Shown: positions 37,065 to 46,176, numbered from the stretch's first letter. The stretch is 61,632 nt of DNA from Janthinobacterium sp. GW456P (GCF_002127655.1 NZ_NEHB01000022.1:18276-79907); one strand, 5' to 3'. Translations and numbers: made by a program. The notes: generated from the letters alone by a model not told the origin.

Positions 37065-37093
37065 TCTGTACGGCATTAAAAATGCCGTACAGA
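37065..37093. repeat. Perfect 13-bp inverted repeat
   Basis: TCTGTACGGCATT (37065-37077) and AATGCCGTACAGA (37081-37093) are exact complements with a 3-nt AAA loop. There is a T-run before it but none after, so it is not a standard terminator for the exporter operon. It lies 62-90 bp upstream of the chemoreceptor ATG and may be an operator or an mRNA hairpin. Confidence 0.7.
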
Positions 37094-37154
37094 CGGGAGT
37101 ATATTCATCTGGCGGGCAGCGCCAACGGCCCCAACCACACTTCCGGGGGATACC

Positions 37155-38855
37155 ATGCGCAGCAAACTGTCGATCAGGAATATCTTTGCCGCCATTTTTC
37201 TGCTCAGCCTGGCGCTCTCCGTCATCAGCCTGTGGGCGCTGTTCCGCGTGGCGGGCAAGCAGGCCGAGGCAAACCGCGTCACTGAAACGCGCTACCAGTC
37301 CTACCTGCTGGCCGACGAGCTGCGGCAAAGCTCGGACGACCTGACCCGGCTGGCCCGCACCTACGTCGTCACCGGCGACGCCAGGTACGAACAGCAATAC
37401 CTGGACATCCTCGACATCCGCAACGGCAAGAAGCCGCGCCCAGCCCATTACGAGCGCATTTACTGGGACTTCGTGGCGGCAGGCGTGCCCGTGCCCGCAT
37501 CGACGGGACCCGCCGTGCCGCTGGCAGAACTGATGCGCAAGGCCGGCTTCAGCGAGCAGGAATTCGCCAAGCTGCGCGAAGCCCAGGCCAATTCGGACGG
37601 CCTGGTCAAGACCGAAGTGATCGCCATGAACGCCGTCAAGGGCCGCTTCGACGACGGCAACGGCAACTTCACCAAAACCGGGCCGCCGGACCTGGAAATG
37701 GCCCGCACCATCATGCACGATGCCGCATACCACAGCAACAAGGCGAAGATCATGCAGCCGGTGAATGAATTCCTCACGCTGCTCGACCAGCGCACGAGCG
37801 CAGCCGTGCAGACGGCGATGAGCGGCACCATGGCGGCCTACTCCGTGACGGTCGGCGTGCTGCTGGTGTCCGTCATGGTCTCGCTGCTGTGCCTGTTCCT
37901 CGTGTACCGCCACATCAAGCGCAGCCTGGACCAGGCGATCGCCACGGCGCAGCTGATCGCCGGCGGCGACCTGAGCATCGACGCCGTCATCGAACGAGCC
38001 GATGAAATCGGGGTGCTGCTGCATGCGATGAACACCATTAACGCCAACCTGACGGGGCTGATCGGCGACATCCGCAGCGGCACCGGCGAAATGTCGGTGG
38101 CCACGCACGAAATCGCGCTGGGCAATGCGGACCTGTCGGCGCGCACGGAAGCGCAAGCCAGTTCCCTCGAAGAGACGGCCAGCTCGATGGAAACGCTGAC
38201 GGCGACGGTGCGGCAAAACGCCAGCAACGCCGGCGAGGCGAACCAGCTGGCCGCCACCGCCTCGGCCGTCGCCGTGCAGGGCGGCGCCGTCGTCGCCCAG
38301 GTGGTCAGCACGATGGGCGCGATCAAGGAAAGTTCGAGCCAGATCGCCGATATCATCGGCGTCATCGACGGCATCGCCTTCCAGACCAACATCCTGGCCT
38401 TGAACGCGGCCGTCGAGGCGGCGCGGGCAGGCGAACAGGGGCGCGGCTTCGCCGTCGTCGCCGGCGAGGTGCGCAGCCTGGCACACCGCAGCGCTGCCGC
38501 CGCCCAGGAAATCAAGACCTTGATCGGCGCCTCCGTGGAGCGGGTTGACGCGGGCAGCAAGCTCGTCGACGAGGCGGGGCGCACCATGGCGCTGGTGGTG
38601 GAATCGATCCAGAAGGTGGCCGCCATCATGAGCGAAATCACCAGCGCCAGCCACGAGCAAAGCGCGGGAATCAGCGAGGTCAACCAGGCGGTCACGCAGA
38701 TGGACAACATCACGCAACAGAACGCCGCCCTGGTCGAGCAGGCGGCCGCCGCTGCCGAAAGCCTGCAGGAACAGGCGCAAGCCCTGATCGCGGCCGTCGC
38801 CATCTTCCGCCTGAAGGGCAGCGGACCAGCCCCGGCCGCCCTGCCCCTGCGCTGA
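37155..38855 (+). CDS. Methyl-accepting chemotaxis protein
   Basis: The 566-aa chemoreceptor has a first membrane helix at about 10-32. A periplasmic helical sensor domain of about 190 residues follows (ETRYQSYLLADELRQSSDDL opening), then a second helix at about 226-250, HAMP and the signalling coiled coil. The tip [20 protein letters not shown] is intact. The N-terminal sensor differs from that of the receptor at 20014, whereas the signalling halves are near-identical in places. The 3' end has no pentapeptide. The start follows GGGGGA. Confidence 0.92.
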   Translation: MRSKLSIRNIFAAIFLLSLALSVISLWALFRVAGKQAEANRVTETRYQSYLLADELRQSSDDLTRLARTYVVTGDARYEQQYLDILDIRNGKKPRPAHYERIYWDFVAAGVPVPASTGPAVPLAELMRKAGFSEQEFAKLREAQANSDGLVKTEVIAMNAVKGRFDDGNGNFTKTGPPDLEMARTIMHDAAYHSNKAKIMQPVNEFLTLLDQRTSAAVQTAMSGTMAAYSVTVGVLLVSVMVSLLCLFLVYRHIKRSLDQAIATAQLIAGGDLSIDAVIERADEIGVLLHAMNTINANLTGLIGDIRSGTGEMSVATHEIALGNADLSARTEAQASSLEETASSMETLTATVRQNASNAGEANQLAATASAVAVQGGAVVAQVVSTMGAIKESSSQIADIIGVIDGIAFQTNILALNAAVEAARAGEQGRGFAVVAGEVRSLAHRSAAAAQEIKTLIGASVERVDAGSKLVDEAGRTMALVVESIQKVAAIMSEITSASHEQSAGISEVNQAVTQMDNITQQNAALVEQAAAAAESLQEQAQALIAAVAIFRLKGSGPAPAALPLR

Positions 38856-38965
38856 CGCACAGCCAAAGTGTGCACTTTCGCAAATTTCCGCGCACCGCAT
38901 GATATTTCTTGATTGCAACAGAATATAATCTGTTACAGACAGGTGGTCATTGCGGGAGCGGGACG

Positions 38966-41092
38966 TTGGCAGGCAGACAGAGACGGGTATCATGGCGAAA
39001 GGCGCATTGGCTGCTGGTATTGGCCTGCTTGCTGCCGCCTGCCGCACACGCCCAGGTCGGCGACCTTGAGCAGTATCTTGCCGCCGTGCGCGACGATGGC
39101 CGCTACGTGCCCGCGCGCGCGCTGCAGCGCCTGCAGGAAGTCGAAACGCAGGCGCGCAGCGCTCCCCTGCCCGTGCGCGCAGAATTCCTTACCCAACTGA
39201 GCAACGCCCGCATGCGCCTGGGGCAGAATGACATCGCCATGCAGCTGGCCGAGGAACTGATCGCCTACGCCCGCATGAACAAGAGCGACGTGGCGTTGGC
39301 AAAAGGCATGCTCAACAAGGCCTACATCACGTTTGCCCGCAACGAGCGCCGTGCCTCGCACCTGCTGGCCTTTGAGGCGGAAAAGATCGCCAATGGCACG
39401 GACGACTTGCCCGTGCGCGTGCAAGCGACCATCAGCGCGGGCCAGTCGTGGGCCGAGGAAGGCAATTTTCCGTTTGCGCTGGCCAAGCTGCAGGCAGCCG
39501 TCGACCTGGCACGCCAGAGCAAATCCCCGTCCAGCCTGGCCGCCGCCCTGAATGCCCTCACCCTGCTGTACACGCAGATGCGCGAATACGACAAGGGCTT
39601 CGAGGTGCTCGACGAGTTGCTGGCAGTCTCCGCGAGACTGGCGTCACCGGGCCGCATGGCGCAGGCAAAGAATACGGAATACGGGCTGGCGCTCGACGCG
39701 CAGCAGCCGCAGCGGGGCCAGCGCGCCCTGCTGGCGGCCCTGGCGCTGGAACGCCAGCTGGGCGCGCGCGGCATGGTGGCCGTCACCCTCGTCAACCTGT
39801 CGGACAGCTATCTCAAGGAAGGCGACTACGCGCGCGCCTTGCGCTATGCCAATGAAGCGATCACGGCGGCGAGCCTCGTCAACGATGAACAGGTGGAGGC
39901 GACGGCGCGGCTGAACATCGGCCAGGCGCTGATCGGCCAGGGACGGCTGCAGGAAGGCAAGCAAAGCGTGGCCACGGGCCTGGCCTACTACGAACGCACG
40001 GCCAACCAGCCGGAAATGCAGGCCGTGCTGCTGGAATACGGCATGGCGCTGGAAAAGGCGGGCGACCTGCGCGGCGCCGTCACCGCGTACCACCGCGAGC
40101 GCGGCATTTCCAACCAGCTGTTCGAAAAGCAGCGGCAAAAGGCCGTGTATGAACTGCAAGAAAAGTATGAGGCGGAAAAGAAACAGCGCCAGATCGAGCT
40201 GCTGAGCCGCGAAAATCAGCTCAAGAGCACCGAAATCGACAACCGCCGCCTGCAGCAGCGCGTGTGGTGGCTGCTGGCGCTGGTACTGGCCATGGCGTCC
40301 ACCATCGTTGGCTTGCTGTACCGCAAGGTGCGCCATGCGAACGTGCAGCTGAAGGTGAAAAACCAGGAACTCAAGCGCCAGAGTTCGCGCGACCCGCTGA
40401 CGGCCCTGTACAACCGCCGCCATTTCCAGGAATTCATGCGCAGCCATGCGGGCAAGCCGCAACCCTCCTATGCCGGCGACGATGTCGTGGGCGCGCTGTT
40501 CCTGCTCGACGTCGACCACTTCAAGCACATCAACGACGCTTACGGCCATGCGGCGGGCGACCTGGTGCTGACGACGATCGCCGAAACCCTGCACGACGTG
40601 TTGCGCGAAACGGACATGATCGTGCGCTGGGGCGGCGAGGAATTCCTTGCCTTTCTGCCGGCCGTCGCGCGCGACGGGCTCGACGAGATCGCGCGGCGCA
40701 TCCTGAACGGCATGGCGGCGCAAAGCATCGACTACCAGGGACAGACCATCGCCGTGCACGTGTCCGTGGGCTTTGCGCCCTATCCGCTGGCGCTGCTGGG
40801 ACGGCCGCTCACCTGGGAACGCAGCGTCAACCTGATCGACATGGCGCTGTACCTGGCCAAGGCGCACGGGCGCAACCGGGCGTATGGCTTGCGCGGTTTT
40901 CATCATGTGGAAAGAACGACCCTGGAAGCGGTGGAGCAAGACCTGGAACGCGCGTGGCGCGACGGCTTTGTCGATTTGAGCGTGGTGCTGGGGGGGACGG
41001 ACGAGGCGGACAGGACGGAGACGACGGGAACGCAGACGTTGACGCCAGGCGGCCAAGCGGGCCATGGCGTTGCCGCAGCTGCCGTCACCTGA
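38966..41092 (+). CDS. Diguanylate cyclase with periplasmic TPR sensor
   Basis: I propose a TTG start at 38966 preceded by GGGAG, giving 708 aa with a short basic N terminus and a signal peptide ending AAHAQ. An upstream in-frame TTG at 38909 lies before a TATAAT-like -10 (38924-38929), so it is probably not translated. The order is TPR-like helical repeats (about 40-390), a coiled coil, one membrane helix (about 434-452) and a GGDEF domain. The GGDEF domain carries GGEEF at 556-560 and an intact RxxD inhibitory site (RETD). It should synthesise c-di-GMP in response to a periplasmic ligand or protein partner. Confidence 0.85.
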   Translation: MAGRQRRVSWRKAHWLLVLACLLPPAAHAQVGDLEQYLAAVRDDGRYVPARALQRLQEVETQARSAPLPVRAEFLTQLSNARMRLGQNDIAMQLAEELIAYARMNKSDVALAKGMLNKAYITFARNERRASHLLAFEAEKIANGTDDLPVRVQATISAGQSWAEEGNFPFALAKLQAAVDLARQSKSPSSLAAALNALTLLYTQMREYDKGFEVLDELLAVSARLASPGRMAQAKNTEYGLALDAQQPQRGQRALLAALALERQLGARGMVAVTLVNLSDSYLKEGDYARALRYANEAITAASLVNDEQVEATARLNIGQALIGQGRLQEGKQSVATGLAYYERTANQPEMQAVLLEYGMALEKAGDLRGAVTAYHRERGISNQLFEKQRQKAVYELQEKYEAEKKQRQIELLSRENQLKSTEIDNRRLQQRVWWLLALVLAMASTIVGLLYRKVRHANVQLKVKNQELKRQSSRDPLTALYNRRHFQEFMRSHAGKPQPSYAGDDVVGALFLLDVDHFKHINDAYGHAAGDLVLTTIAETLHDVLRETDMIVRWGGEEFLAFLPAVARDGLDEIARRILNGMAAQSIDYQGQTIAVHVSVGFAPYPLALLGRPLTWERSVNLIDMALYLAKAHGRNRAYGLRGFHHVERTTLEAVEQDLERAWRDGFVDLSVVLGGTDEADRTETTGTQTLTPGGQAGHGVAAAAVT

Positions 41093-41149
41093 CGACAGCC
41101 GCGGGAACCGGACCGGCGTTAGCTGGTCCTGGCGCGGTGATGACGGCGA

Positions 41150-41479
41150 TTACTTGTGCGCGGCGTCCTGCATCTTTTCACCGGCTTTTTCCACTTTCTT
41201 GCCGACGGCATCGGCCGCTTCGCTCATTTTCTTGTCGGCGTCAGCGGCGACCTGGTCCATCTTGGCGCCCGTCTCGGAAGCGGCCTGGCTCACGGCGGCG
41301 TCAGCTTTGGTAGCCGCGGCCTTGATGTCGGCTTCAGCCTTGGCAGCGGCCGCATCGATCTTCTGGCCAGCTTGTTCCGCAGGACCGGCGGCGACATCGC
41401 TCTTCTTCTGGCAGGCAGCCAGTGCCACAACCATCATGCCGGCGGCGCACACGGTCATCCAATTTTTGCTTACTTTCAT
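41150..41479 (-). CDS. Ala/Lys-rich lipoprotein, coiled coil
   Basis: The 109-aa product has a lipoprotein signal with lipobox ALAAC (Cys at about 23). The rest is a low-complexity, charged, Ala-rich helix with 11-residue-like periodicity (AAAKAEADIKAA, ATKADAAVSQAA, AADADKKMSEAA). This resembles LEA-like or apolipoprotein-like amphipathic helices. It is likely attached to the outer membrane facing the periplasm. The ATG at 41479 has GGGAA upstream. Function is unknown; envelope stress protection is a guess. Confidence 0.75.
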   Translation of the reverse strand: MKVSKNWMTVCAAGMMVVALAACQKKSDVAAGPAEQAGQKIDAAAAKAEADIKAAATKADAAVSQAASETGAKMDQVAADADKKMSEAADAVGKKVEKAGEKMQDAAHK

Positions 41480-41629
41480 GATATTCCCTTTCATTGTTAT
41501 CAAAAGACACAGATCAGTTCGCAATATACACCTGCCTAAAATTTTCTAGCGTGCGCTAACGCACATAAAAACAGGGCTTTTGTAGCGTAGTTGTAAGCAA
41601 TGGTATCTTGATATTTTTTTGGCATGCGT

Positions 41630-42898
41630 TCAGTGTGCCGCAGGGGCCGGCCGATAGCCATCCGTCAAGGTATGCAGGAAGGCGATCACGTCGGCGATCT
41701 CCGCTTCGTTCAGGGCCGGCGCCTGGCCCGGCTGGCGGTCGAACGGCGCTTCCACGTTCACGTTCGCCTCCAGCCCCGGCGGCAAATCGTCGTATTTGCG
41801 CACCTTGCCGTTTCGATCTGCCGGATACCATTTTTGCGGCGACGTATCGCGCTGCACGTAAAAGCGCAGCACCTGCTCCAGACTGTCAAAACTGCCGTTG
41901 TGGAAAAACACCTTGCGCAGGGCGACATTGCGCAGGGTCGGCGTCTTGAAGCTGCCGCAATATTCCTTGTGTTCCATTAAGTCGGTGCGATCCGGGCCGC
42001 ACAATCCCATGTCGAAAAACGCCGGGTCCGCGTTGGCCGGCAGCTTGCCATTGCGCGGCACGCCGATATTGATCAAGCCGTAATCGGTAAATTGGGGAAA
42101 GGCGCCGCCGGACGAGATTTGGCTGATGTGGCAGGACGCGCAATTGCCCTTGCGCTCATCGTTGAACAGGGCCAGGCCGCGCGCTTCCTGCGGACTCAAA
42201 ACGGCCTGCTTGCGCAAGACGGCGTCATACTTGCTCGTGTACGGATAGAAGTCGGCCGGGCTTTCCTGGAATACTTCCAGCGACATCAGCGCCCAGCGCA
42301 GCGCCTGGCCCGGCTGCTCGAAGATATCGGCGCCATACGTCTGGCGGAACTGCGACGCCAGGGGGCCGGCGCGCAATTTGGCGACGACGGCCGCCGCGTC
42401 GCGGTTGCCCATCTCGCGTTTGGAGAGCAACGGCGCCAGCGCCTGCTCATGGCCGGACTGGGCGCGGCCATCCCAGTTGCGCCCGCCCGTGGGGCCCGCA
42501 TCGACGCTGTCGTCGCCATCGTCGTCGTGATAGTGCTCGGTAAAGGCCGGCGCGGTCTGCAGGTAACGCAGCGAGGGCGCCGCGCGCGTGCCCGCGTCCT
42601 TCAGTTCCGGGCCACCCAGCTGCACCGCCAGCCCGTTCGGCGGGCCATACGCGTGCTCGGGACTGTGGCAGCTGGCGCACGACATCTTCCCCGACACGGA
42701 CAGGCTGGGCGCGAAAAACATGGCGCGGCCCATGGCGGTCATCTGGGCCACGGAAGGCTGGCGTGGCAGGGTGGGCGCGTACGCGCCGGACAAATAGGCG
42801 GGCTTGGCTGCGGCTTCCTTTTCCGCTGCCGGATGGCAGGCGGCCAGCAGGCAGGCGGCTACAAAGGCAAGCAGCAGTGAGGGGTTCGTTTTCATCAT
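41630..42898 (-). CDS. Di-heme cytochrome c peroxidase/MauG-type lipoprotein
   Basis: The 422-aa protein begins with a lipoprotein signal (LLAAC, Cys21). It contains two heme c attachment motifs CASCH at 74-78 and 253-257. The RNWDGRAQS and TPTLRNVALRKVFFHNG segments are typical of the bacterial cytochrome c peroxidase/MauG family. It would use two c-type hemes to reduce peroxide or oxidise a protein in the periplasm. It is divergent from a phosphoesterase gene and has a Pho-box-like site 25-42 bp upstream of its start. Start choice between two adjacent Met codons is arbitrary. Confidence 0.88.
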   Translation of the reverse strand: MMKTNPSLLLAFVAACLLAACHPAAEKEAAAKPAYLSGAYAPTLPRQPSVAQMTAMGRAMFFAPSLSVSGKMSCASCHSPEHAYGPPNGLAVQLGGPELKDAGTRAAPSLRYLQTAPAFTEHYHDDDGDDSVDAGPTGGRNWDGRAQSGHEQALAPLLSKREMGNRDAAAVVAKLRAGPLASQFRQTYGADIFEQPGQALRWALMSLEVFQESPADFYPYTSKYDAVLRKQAVLSPQEARGLALFNDERKGNCASCHISQISSGGAFPQFTDYGLINIGVPRNGKLPANADPAFFDMGLCGPDRTDLMEHKEYCGSFKTPTLRNVALRKVFFHNGSFDSLEQVLRFYVQRDTSPQKWYPADRNGKVRKYDDLPPGLEANVNVEAPFDRQPGQAPALNEAEIADVIAFLHTLTDGYRPAPAAH

Positions 42899-42922
42899 GG
42901 GCTGGCAGCGTAGCAACGGTAT

Positions 42923-42940
42923 GTGACCGCTGCGTGACAA
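42923..42940 (-). promoter_or_regulatory. Pho-box-like site for the peroxidase gene
   Basis: Read on the minus strand this is TTGTCAC-GCAG-CGGTCAC. The 7-4-7 layout with two TGTCAC-type repeats 11 bp apart matches the PhoB box pattern CTGTCAT-N4-CTGTCAT. It is 25 bp from the peroxidase start. PhoB control is inference. Confidence 0.55.
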
Positions 42941-42951
42941 GCCCCTGCAAA

Positions 42952-42980
42952 ACGTAATGTATCAAGTCCGTACATTACGT
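42952..42980. promoter_or_regulatory. Perfect dyad ACGTAATGTA-N9-TACATTACGT
   Basis: Ten-base arms (42952-42961 and 42971-42980) are exact inverted copies around 9 nt, centred between the two Pho-box-like sites. It looks like an operator for a dimeric regulator other than PhoB. Confidence 0.65.
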
Positions 42981-42998
42981 CATGTAACAGGCGCTGAC

Positions 42999-43016
42999 AT
43001 GTCACGCAGCTGACAT
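42999..43016 (+). promoter_or_regulatory. Pho-box-like site for the phosphoesterase gene
   Basis: ATGTCAC-GCAG-CTGACAT has the 7-4-7 PhoB layout and shares the GTCACGCAGC core with the opposite-strand site at 42923-42940. It is 47 bp before the phosphoesterase ATG, a sensible activator position. Confidence 0.6.
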
Positions 43017-43062
43017 ATTGCCTGCCTAGCATGCGACGTTTTCCACCCAGAAGGCATGAACA

Positions 43063-45195
43063 ATGAAACCGCACGCCAGCATTACCTTAGCTCCCGTCTT
43101 ACGTCCTCTGCCAATCTTGCTGTCGCTGGGCCTGGCCGCCTGCGGCAGCAACTATGCGATCACGCCCAGCACCACGGGCCAGGTGATCGGCAGCTACTAT
43201 GAAAACGCCCAGGTATGCCTGGAAAGCGCCACGGCCAAACTGACGTGCGACAGCGGCTCGCCAACGGTGCGCACGGCCGCCGACGGCAGCTACACGCTCG
43301 ACGGCCAGGGCGCCGTGCTGGTGACCGTCGGCACGGACGCCATCCGCCATGAAGCCATCGGCGACGCGGGCAGCAAGGTCACGCAAAAACTGCTGCTGCG
43401 CGCTCCCGCAGGGCACGGCGCCTTCGTCAGCGCGCTGTCGACGGAACTGGCGCAAGTCATGGATGGCAACGGCGGCGACTTTGCGGCCGCCAGCAGCAAG
43501 CTGGCCGCGCGCCTGGGCGTGTCCGAAGCGGGCCTGGCGTCCGACTTCAACAAGGCCGGCGGCGACGAGCTGGCAAAGCTCAAGGCGGAAAACGCCAGCG
43601 TGACGGCCCTGATCGCCAGCGCCAGCGCGCAGGCGGCGCCGGCCGATGCGCTGGCCGCCCTGAACGGCGCCCTGGCGCTGAACAATATCCAGACCATCGT
43701 CGTCATCTACGCGGAAAACCGCGGCTTCGACAATCTGTACGGCCTCTTCCCGGGCGCCAACGGCGTGCCGGGCGTCAATCCCACGTCGACTTCAGCCTAT
43801 GTGCCGCAGAAAGACTTTGACGGCAGCACCCTGCCCGTGCTGCCGCCCACCTGGGGCGGCATGACGGCGGCCGGCCAGAGCACCGTCATCACGCAGGCGC
43901 AATCGGCCAACCTGCCGAACAAGCCGTTCCAGATCGACGATGCCAACAGCCCTCTGTACCTGCCGCAATCGGTGATCACGCGCGACCTCGTGCACCGTTT
44001 CTATAACAACCAGATGCAGATCAACGGCGGCGCCAACGACAAATTCGCCGCGTATTCCGATGCGGGCGGCCTGTCCATGGGTTACTACGACGGCAGCAAG
44101 ATGCAGCTGTGGGACATCGCCAAACAATATGCGCTGGCCGACAACCTGTTCATCGGCGCCTTCGGCGGCTCCTTCCTCACGCACCAGTATCTGATCTGCG
44201 CCTGCGCGCCCACGTATCCGAACGCCGACACCTCGGTGGCGAAAGGCTCGATCGCGAAGATCGATGTCGACGCCAACGGCAACTTCGTGCGCCTGACGCC
44301 GTCCGCCACGGCGCCGACCACGGTCCTGAACGGCGCGCCCGCCTACGCCAACGACGGCGCGCTGACGCCGGCAGACAGCACGGGCATGTTCTACGCCGTC
44401 AACACCATGCAGCCGCCGTTCCAGCCCAGCAGCAACGCCCCGGCATCGGCCGACAGCAGCAAGCTGTATGCGGACACGGGCAAGGCCAACACGCTGCCGC
44501 CGCAGACGCAGACGAATATCGGCGACTTGCTCTCAGGAAAAAATATCGACTGGGCCTGGTATGCGGGCGCCTGGAAGGACACGACGGCCCTGGCCACGGC
44601 CAGCGCGCGCGCCGGCAGCTTCCCGAATCCGCCGAACTTCCAGTTCCACCACCAGCCGTTTAACTATTTTGCCAACATGGACCCCGTGAAGGCGCCCGCC
44701 TACCGCGCCGCCCACCTGCGCGACTTCGACAGCCAGTTCCTGGCCGACGCGGGCGCCGGCAAGTTGCCGCCCGTGACGTTCTACAAGCCGCAGGGCAATT
44801 TGAACCAGCATGCGGGCTACGCCAGCGTGGCCGGCGGCGACGCGCACATCGCCAGCGTCATCGCCCAGCTGAAGAAAAGTCCGCAGTGGAAGAACATGCT
44901 GGTCATCGTTACCTACGATGAAAACGGCGGCTTCTACGACCACGCCGCGCCGCCGAAAGGCGACCGCTGGGGTCCGGGCACGCGCGTGCCGGCCATCCTT
45001 GTCTCGCCGTACGTGAAAAAGGGCCTGGTCGACCATACGCAATACGATTCGGCCTCGATCCTGCGCGCGATCACGCACCGCTTCGCCCTGCCCGTGCTCG
45101 ACGGCCTGAGCACGCGCGACAAGGCGCTGGTGGCCAACGGCGGCAAGCCGATGGGCGACTTCAGCGCGGCGCTGGCGCTGCTGCCGCAAGAGTAG
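43063..45195 (+). CDS. Phosphoesterase-family lipoprotein (acid phosphatase/phospholipase C type)
   Basis: The 710-aa protein has a lipoprotein signal (LGLAAC, Cys27). An N-terminal carboxypeptidase-regulatory-like domain follows (DGSYTLDGQGAVLVTVG, about 65-85), then a PF04185-type phosphoesterase domain beginning IVVIYAENRGFDNLYG near residue 211. Later motifs include FGGSFLTHQYLICACAP and VTYDENGGFYDHAAPP, both common in AcpA acid phosphatases. It probably releases phosphate from organic esters outside the inner membrane, which fits the Pho-box-like site upstream. A terminator follows at 45210. Confidence 0.87.
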   Translation: MKPHASITLAPVLRPLPILLSLGLAACGSNYAITPSTTGQVIGSYYENAQVCLESATAKLTCDSGSPTVRTAADGSYTLDGQGAVLVTVGTDAIRHEAIGDAGSKVTQKLLLRAPAGHGAFVSALSTELAQVMDGNGGDFAAASSKLAARLGVSEAGLASDFNKAGGDELAKLKAENASVTALIASASAQAAPADALAALNGALALNNIQTIVVIYAENRGFDNLYGLFPGANGVPGVNPTSTSAYVPQKDFDGSTLPVLPPTWGGMTAAGQSTVITQAQSANLPNKPFQIDDANSPLYLPQSVITRDLVHRFYNNQMQINGGANDKFAAYSDAGGLSMGYYDGSKMQLWDIAKQYALADNLFIGAFGGSFLTHQYLICACAPTYPNADTSVAKGSIAKIDVDANGNFVRLTPSATAPTTVLNGAPAYANDGALTPADSTGMFYAVNTMQPPFQPSSNAPASADSSKLYADTGKANTLPPQTQTNIGDLLSGKNIDWAWYAGAWKDTTALATASARAGSFPNPPNFQFHHQPFNYFANMDPVKAPAYRAAHLRDFDSQFLADAGAGKLPPVTFYKPQGNLNQHAGYASVAGGDAHIASVIAQLKKSPQWKNMLVIVTYDENGGFYDHAAPPKGDRWGPGTRVPAILVSPYVKKGLVDHTQYDSASILRAITHRFALPVLDGLSTRDKALVANGGKPMGDFSAALALLPQE

Positions 45196-45209
45196 GGCTG
45201 AGTAAAACG

Positions 45210-45241
45210 CGCCCGCCCGGCCTGGCCGCGGCGGGCGTTTT
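45210..45241. terminator. Terminator between convergent genes
   Basis: The 8-bp stem CGCCCGCC (45210-45217) with GGCGGGCG (45230-45237) is followed by four T. On the other strand AAAA before the left arm also gives a short U-run, so it can serve both the phosphoesterase and the convergent gene ending at 45253. Confidence 0.75.
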
Positions 45242-45252
45242 ATATGTTGGCG

Positions 45253-46176
45253 CTACTGGCCCGGGGCCGCATCGAGCAGCGAGCGCTCGAGCAATTGCGA
45301 CAAGGCCGCGCGCAGCGCCTGCGTGCGCGCCGCCAGTTCCGGGCGCTTGTAGCGCTCGGCGGCGAGCAGGCTGTTTTCCAGGCAGACCCGGTCGCCCTTG
45401 GCCAGGCAGGCGTCGGCCAGGTCGAGCTGGGCGCTGGCTTGCGCCACTTTCACCTTGGCGTCGAGTTCCAGGGTGTCGGGATCGTCGCCCCAGCGCTTCA
45501 CGTAGGCGGCCAGGCGCGCGGCGGCCAGCTCCGGCTTGCCCGCATCGAGCGCCTGCTGGAAGCTGCCTTGCAGCGCCGTCCACGCCTGCGCCCGCTGCTG
45601 TTGCCTGTCGCACGCGGCGGCGGACTTGCTGATGCTCGCCTGTAAACGTTTGATCTGCGCGGCGGGCGCCTTGGCGCTTTTCAGCACGGCCAGCGCGCTG
45701 CGCGCCCCGTCCAGGTCGCACTGCGCCGCCAATGCAGTGGCGGCCTCGACCTGTTCCGCCACGCTGGCCGGCTTGTCGGCCGGCTTGTTATAAAACCAGA
45801 TACCGGTCAGCACCACGGCCGCCGCGATCCACGTGCGCAAGCGCACGGGCGGGCGTGGCGGCGGCACCGAACCCCTGCCGGCAGGTTTGGCGGGCGGCGC
45901 CTTGGCCGGTGCGGCAGCCAGCGGCGCGACGGGCTGGGGAGCGGAAGCTGGCTGAGGCGCGGGTTGCGGCACGGCTTGCGGCGTGAACACCGGCGGCGGC
46001 ATGCGCGGCACCGACGGCGGCGCCACTACCTTCTCCAGAACAGGCGCTTGCGCCACCTGGCGCGCGCCGCAAAACGGACAGTACACCACGCGCAGCGGCA
46101 AGGTCCGACCGCAAGCGGCGTCGATGCAAACGTCATTCACTGTTTCAAGCACATTCCAACCTTTTCCTGGAGTCAT
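45253..46176 (-). CDS. Zinc-ribbon single-pass membrane protein, unknown
   Basis: The 307-aa protein has an N-terminal zinc-ribbon-like set (C17, C22, C33, C36; CPFCG knuckle), a Pro/Ala-rich linker (about 45-110), one membrane helix (about 115-129) and a C-terminal helical region (about 135-300) with TPR-like repeats. The Cys-rich end would be cytoplasmic and the helical domain periplasmic if the usual positive-inside rule holds. It is divergent from the two-gene unknown module at 46321. I do not recognise a characterised family. Confidence 0.7.
   Translation of the reverse strand: MTPGKGWNVLETVNDVCIDAACGRTLPLRVVYCPFCGARQVAQAPVLEKVVAPPSVPRMPPPVFTPQAVPQPAPQPASAPQPVAPLAAAPAKAPPAKPAGRGSVPPPRPPVRLRTWIAAAVVLTGIWFYNKPADKPASVAEQVEAATALAAQCDLDGARSALAVLKSAKAPAAQIKRLQASISKSAAACDRQQQRAQAWTALQGSFQQALDAGKPELAAARLAAYVKRWGDDPDTLELDAKVKVAQASAQLDLADACLAKGDRVCLENSLLAAERYKRPELAARTQALRAALSQLLERSLLDAAPGQ

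Noticed and set aside
37065..37093. Intrinsic terminator of the exporter operon
   Set aside because: The hairpin is perfect but has no U-run after it in either direction; the T-run lies on the wrong side.
38909..38965. Upstream TTG start for the TPR diguanylate cyclase
   Set aside because: A TATAAT-like -10 at 38924-38929 lies downstream of that codon, and the extra residues would precede a normal signal peptide. The TTG at 38966 with GGGAG fits better, though not proven.
35328..39047. A 1239-codon open frame on the minus strand
   Set aside because: It lies antisense to the mdlB-like and chemoreceptor genes, whose products have complete motifs. Long antisense frames are common in GC-rich genes, and its translation is His/Arg/Gln-rich with no domain.
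42952..42980. A third Pho box
   Set aside because: The dyad ACGTAATGTA/TACATTACGT lacks TGTCA repeats and is symmetric rather than a direct repeat, so it was kept as a separate operator.
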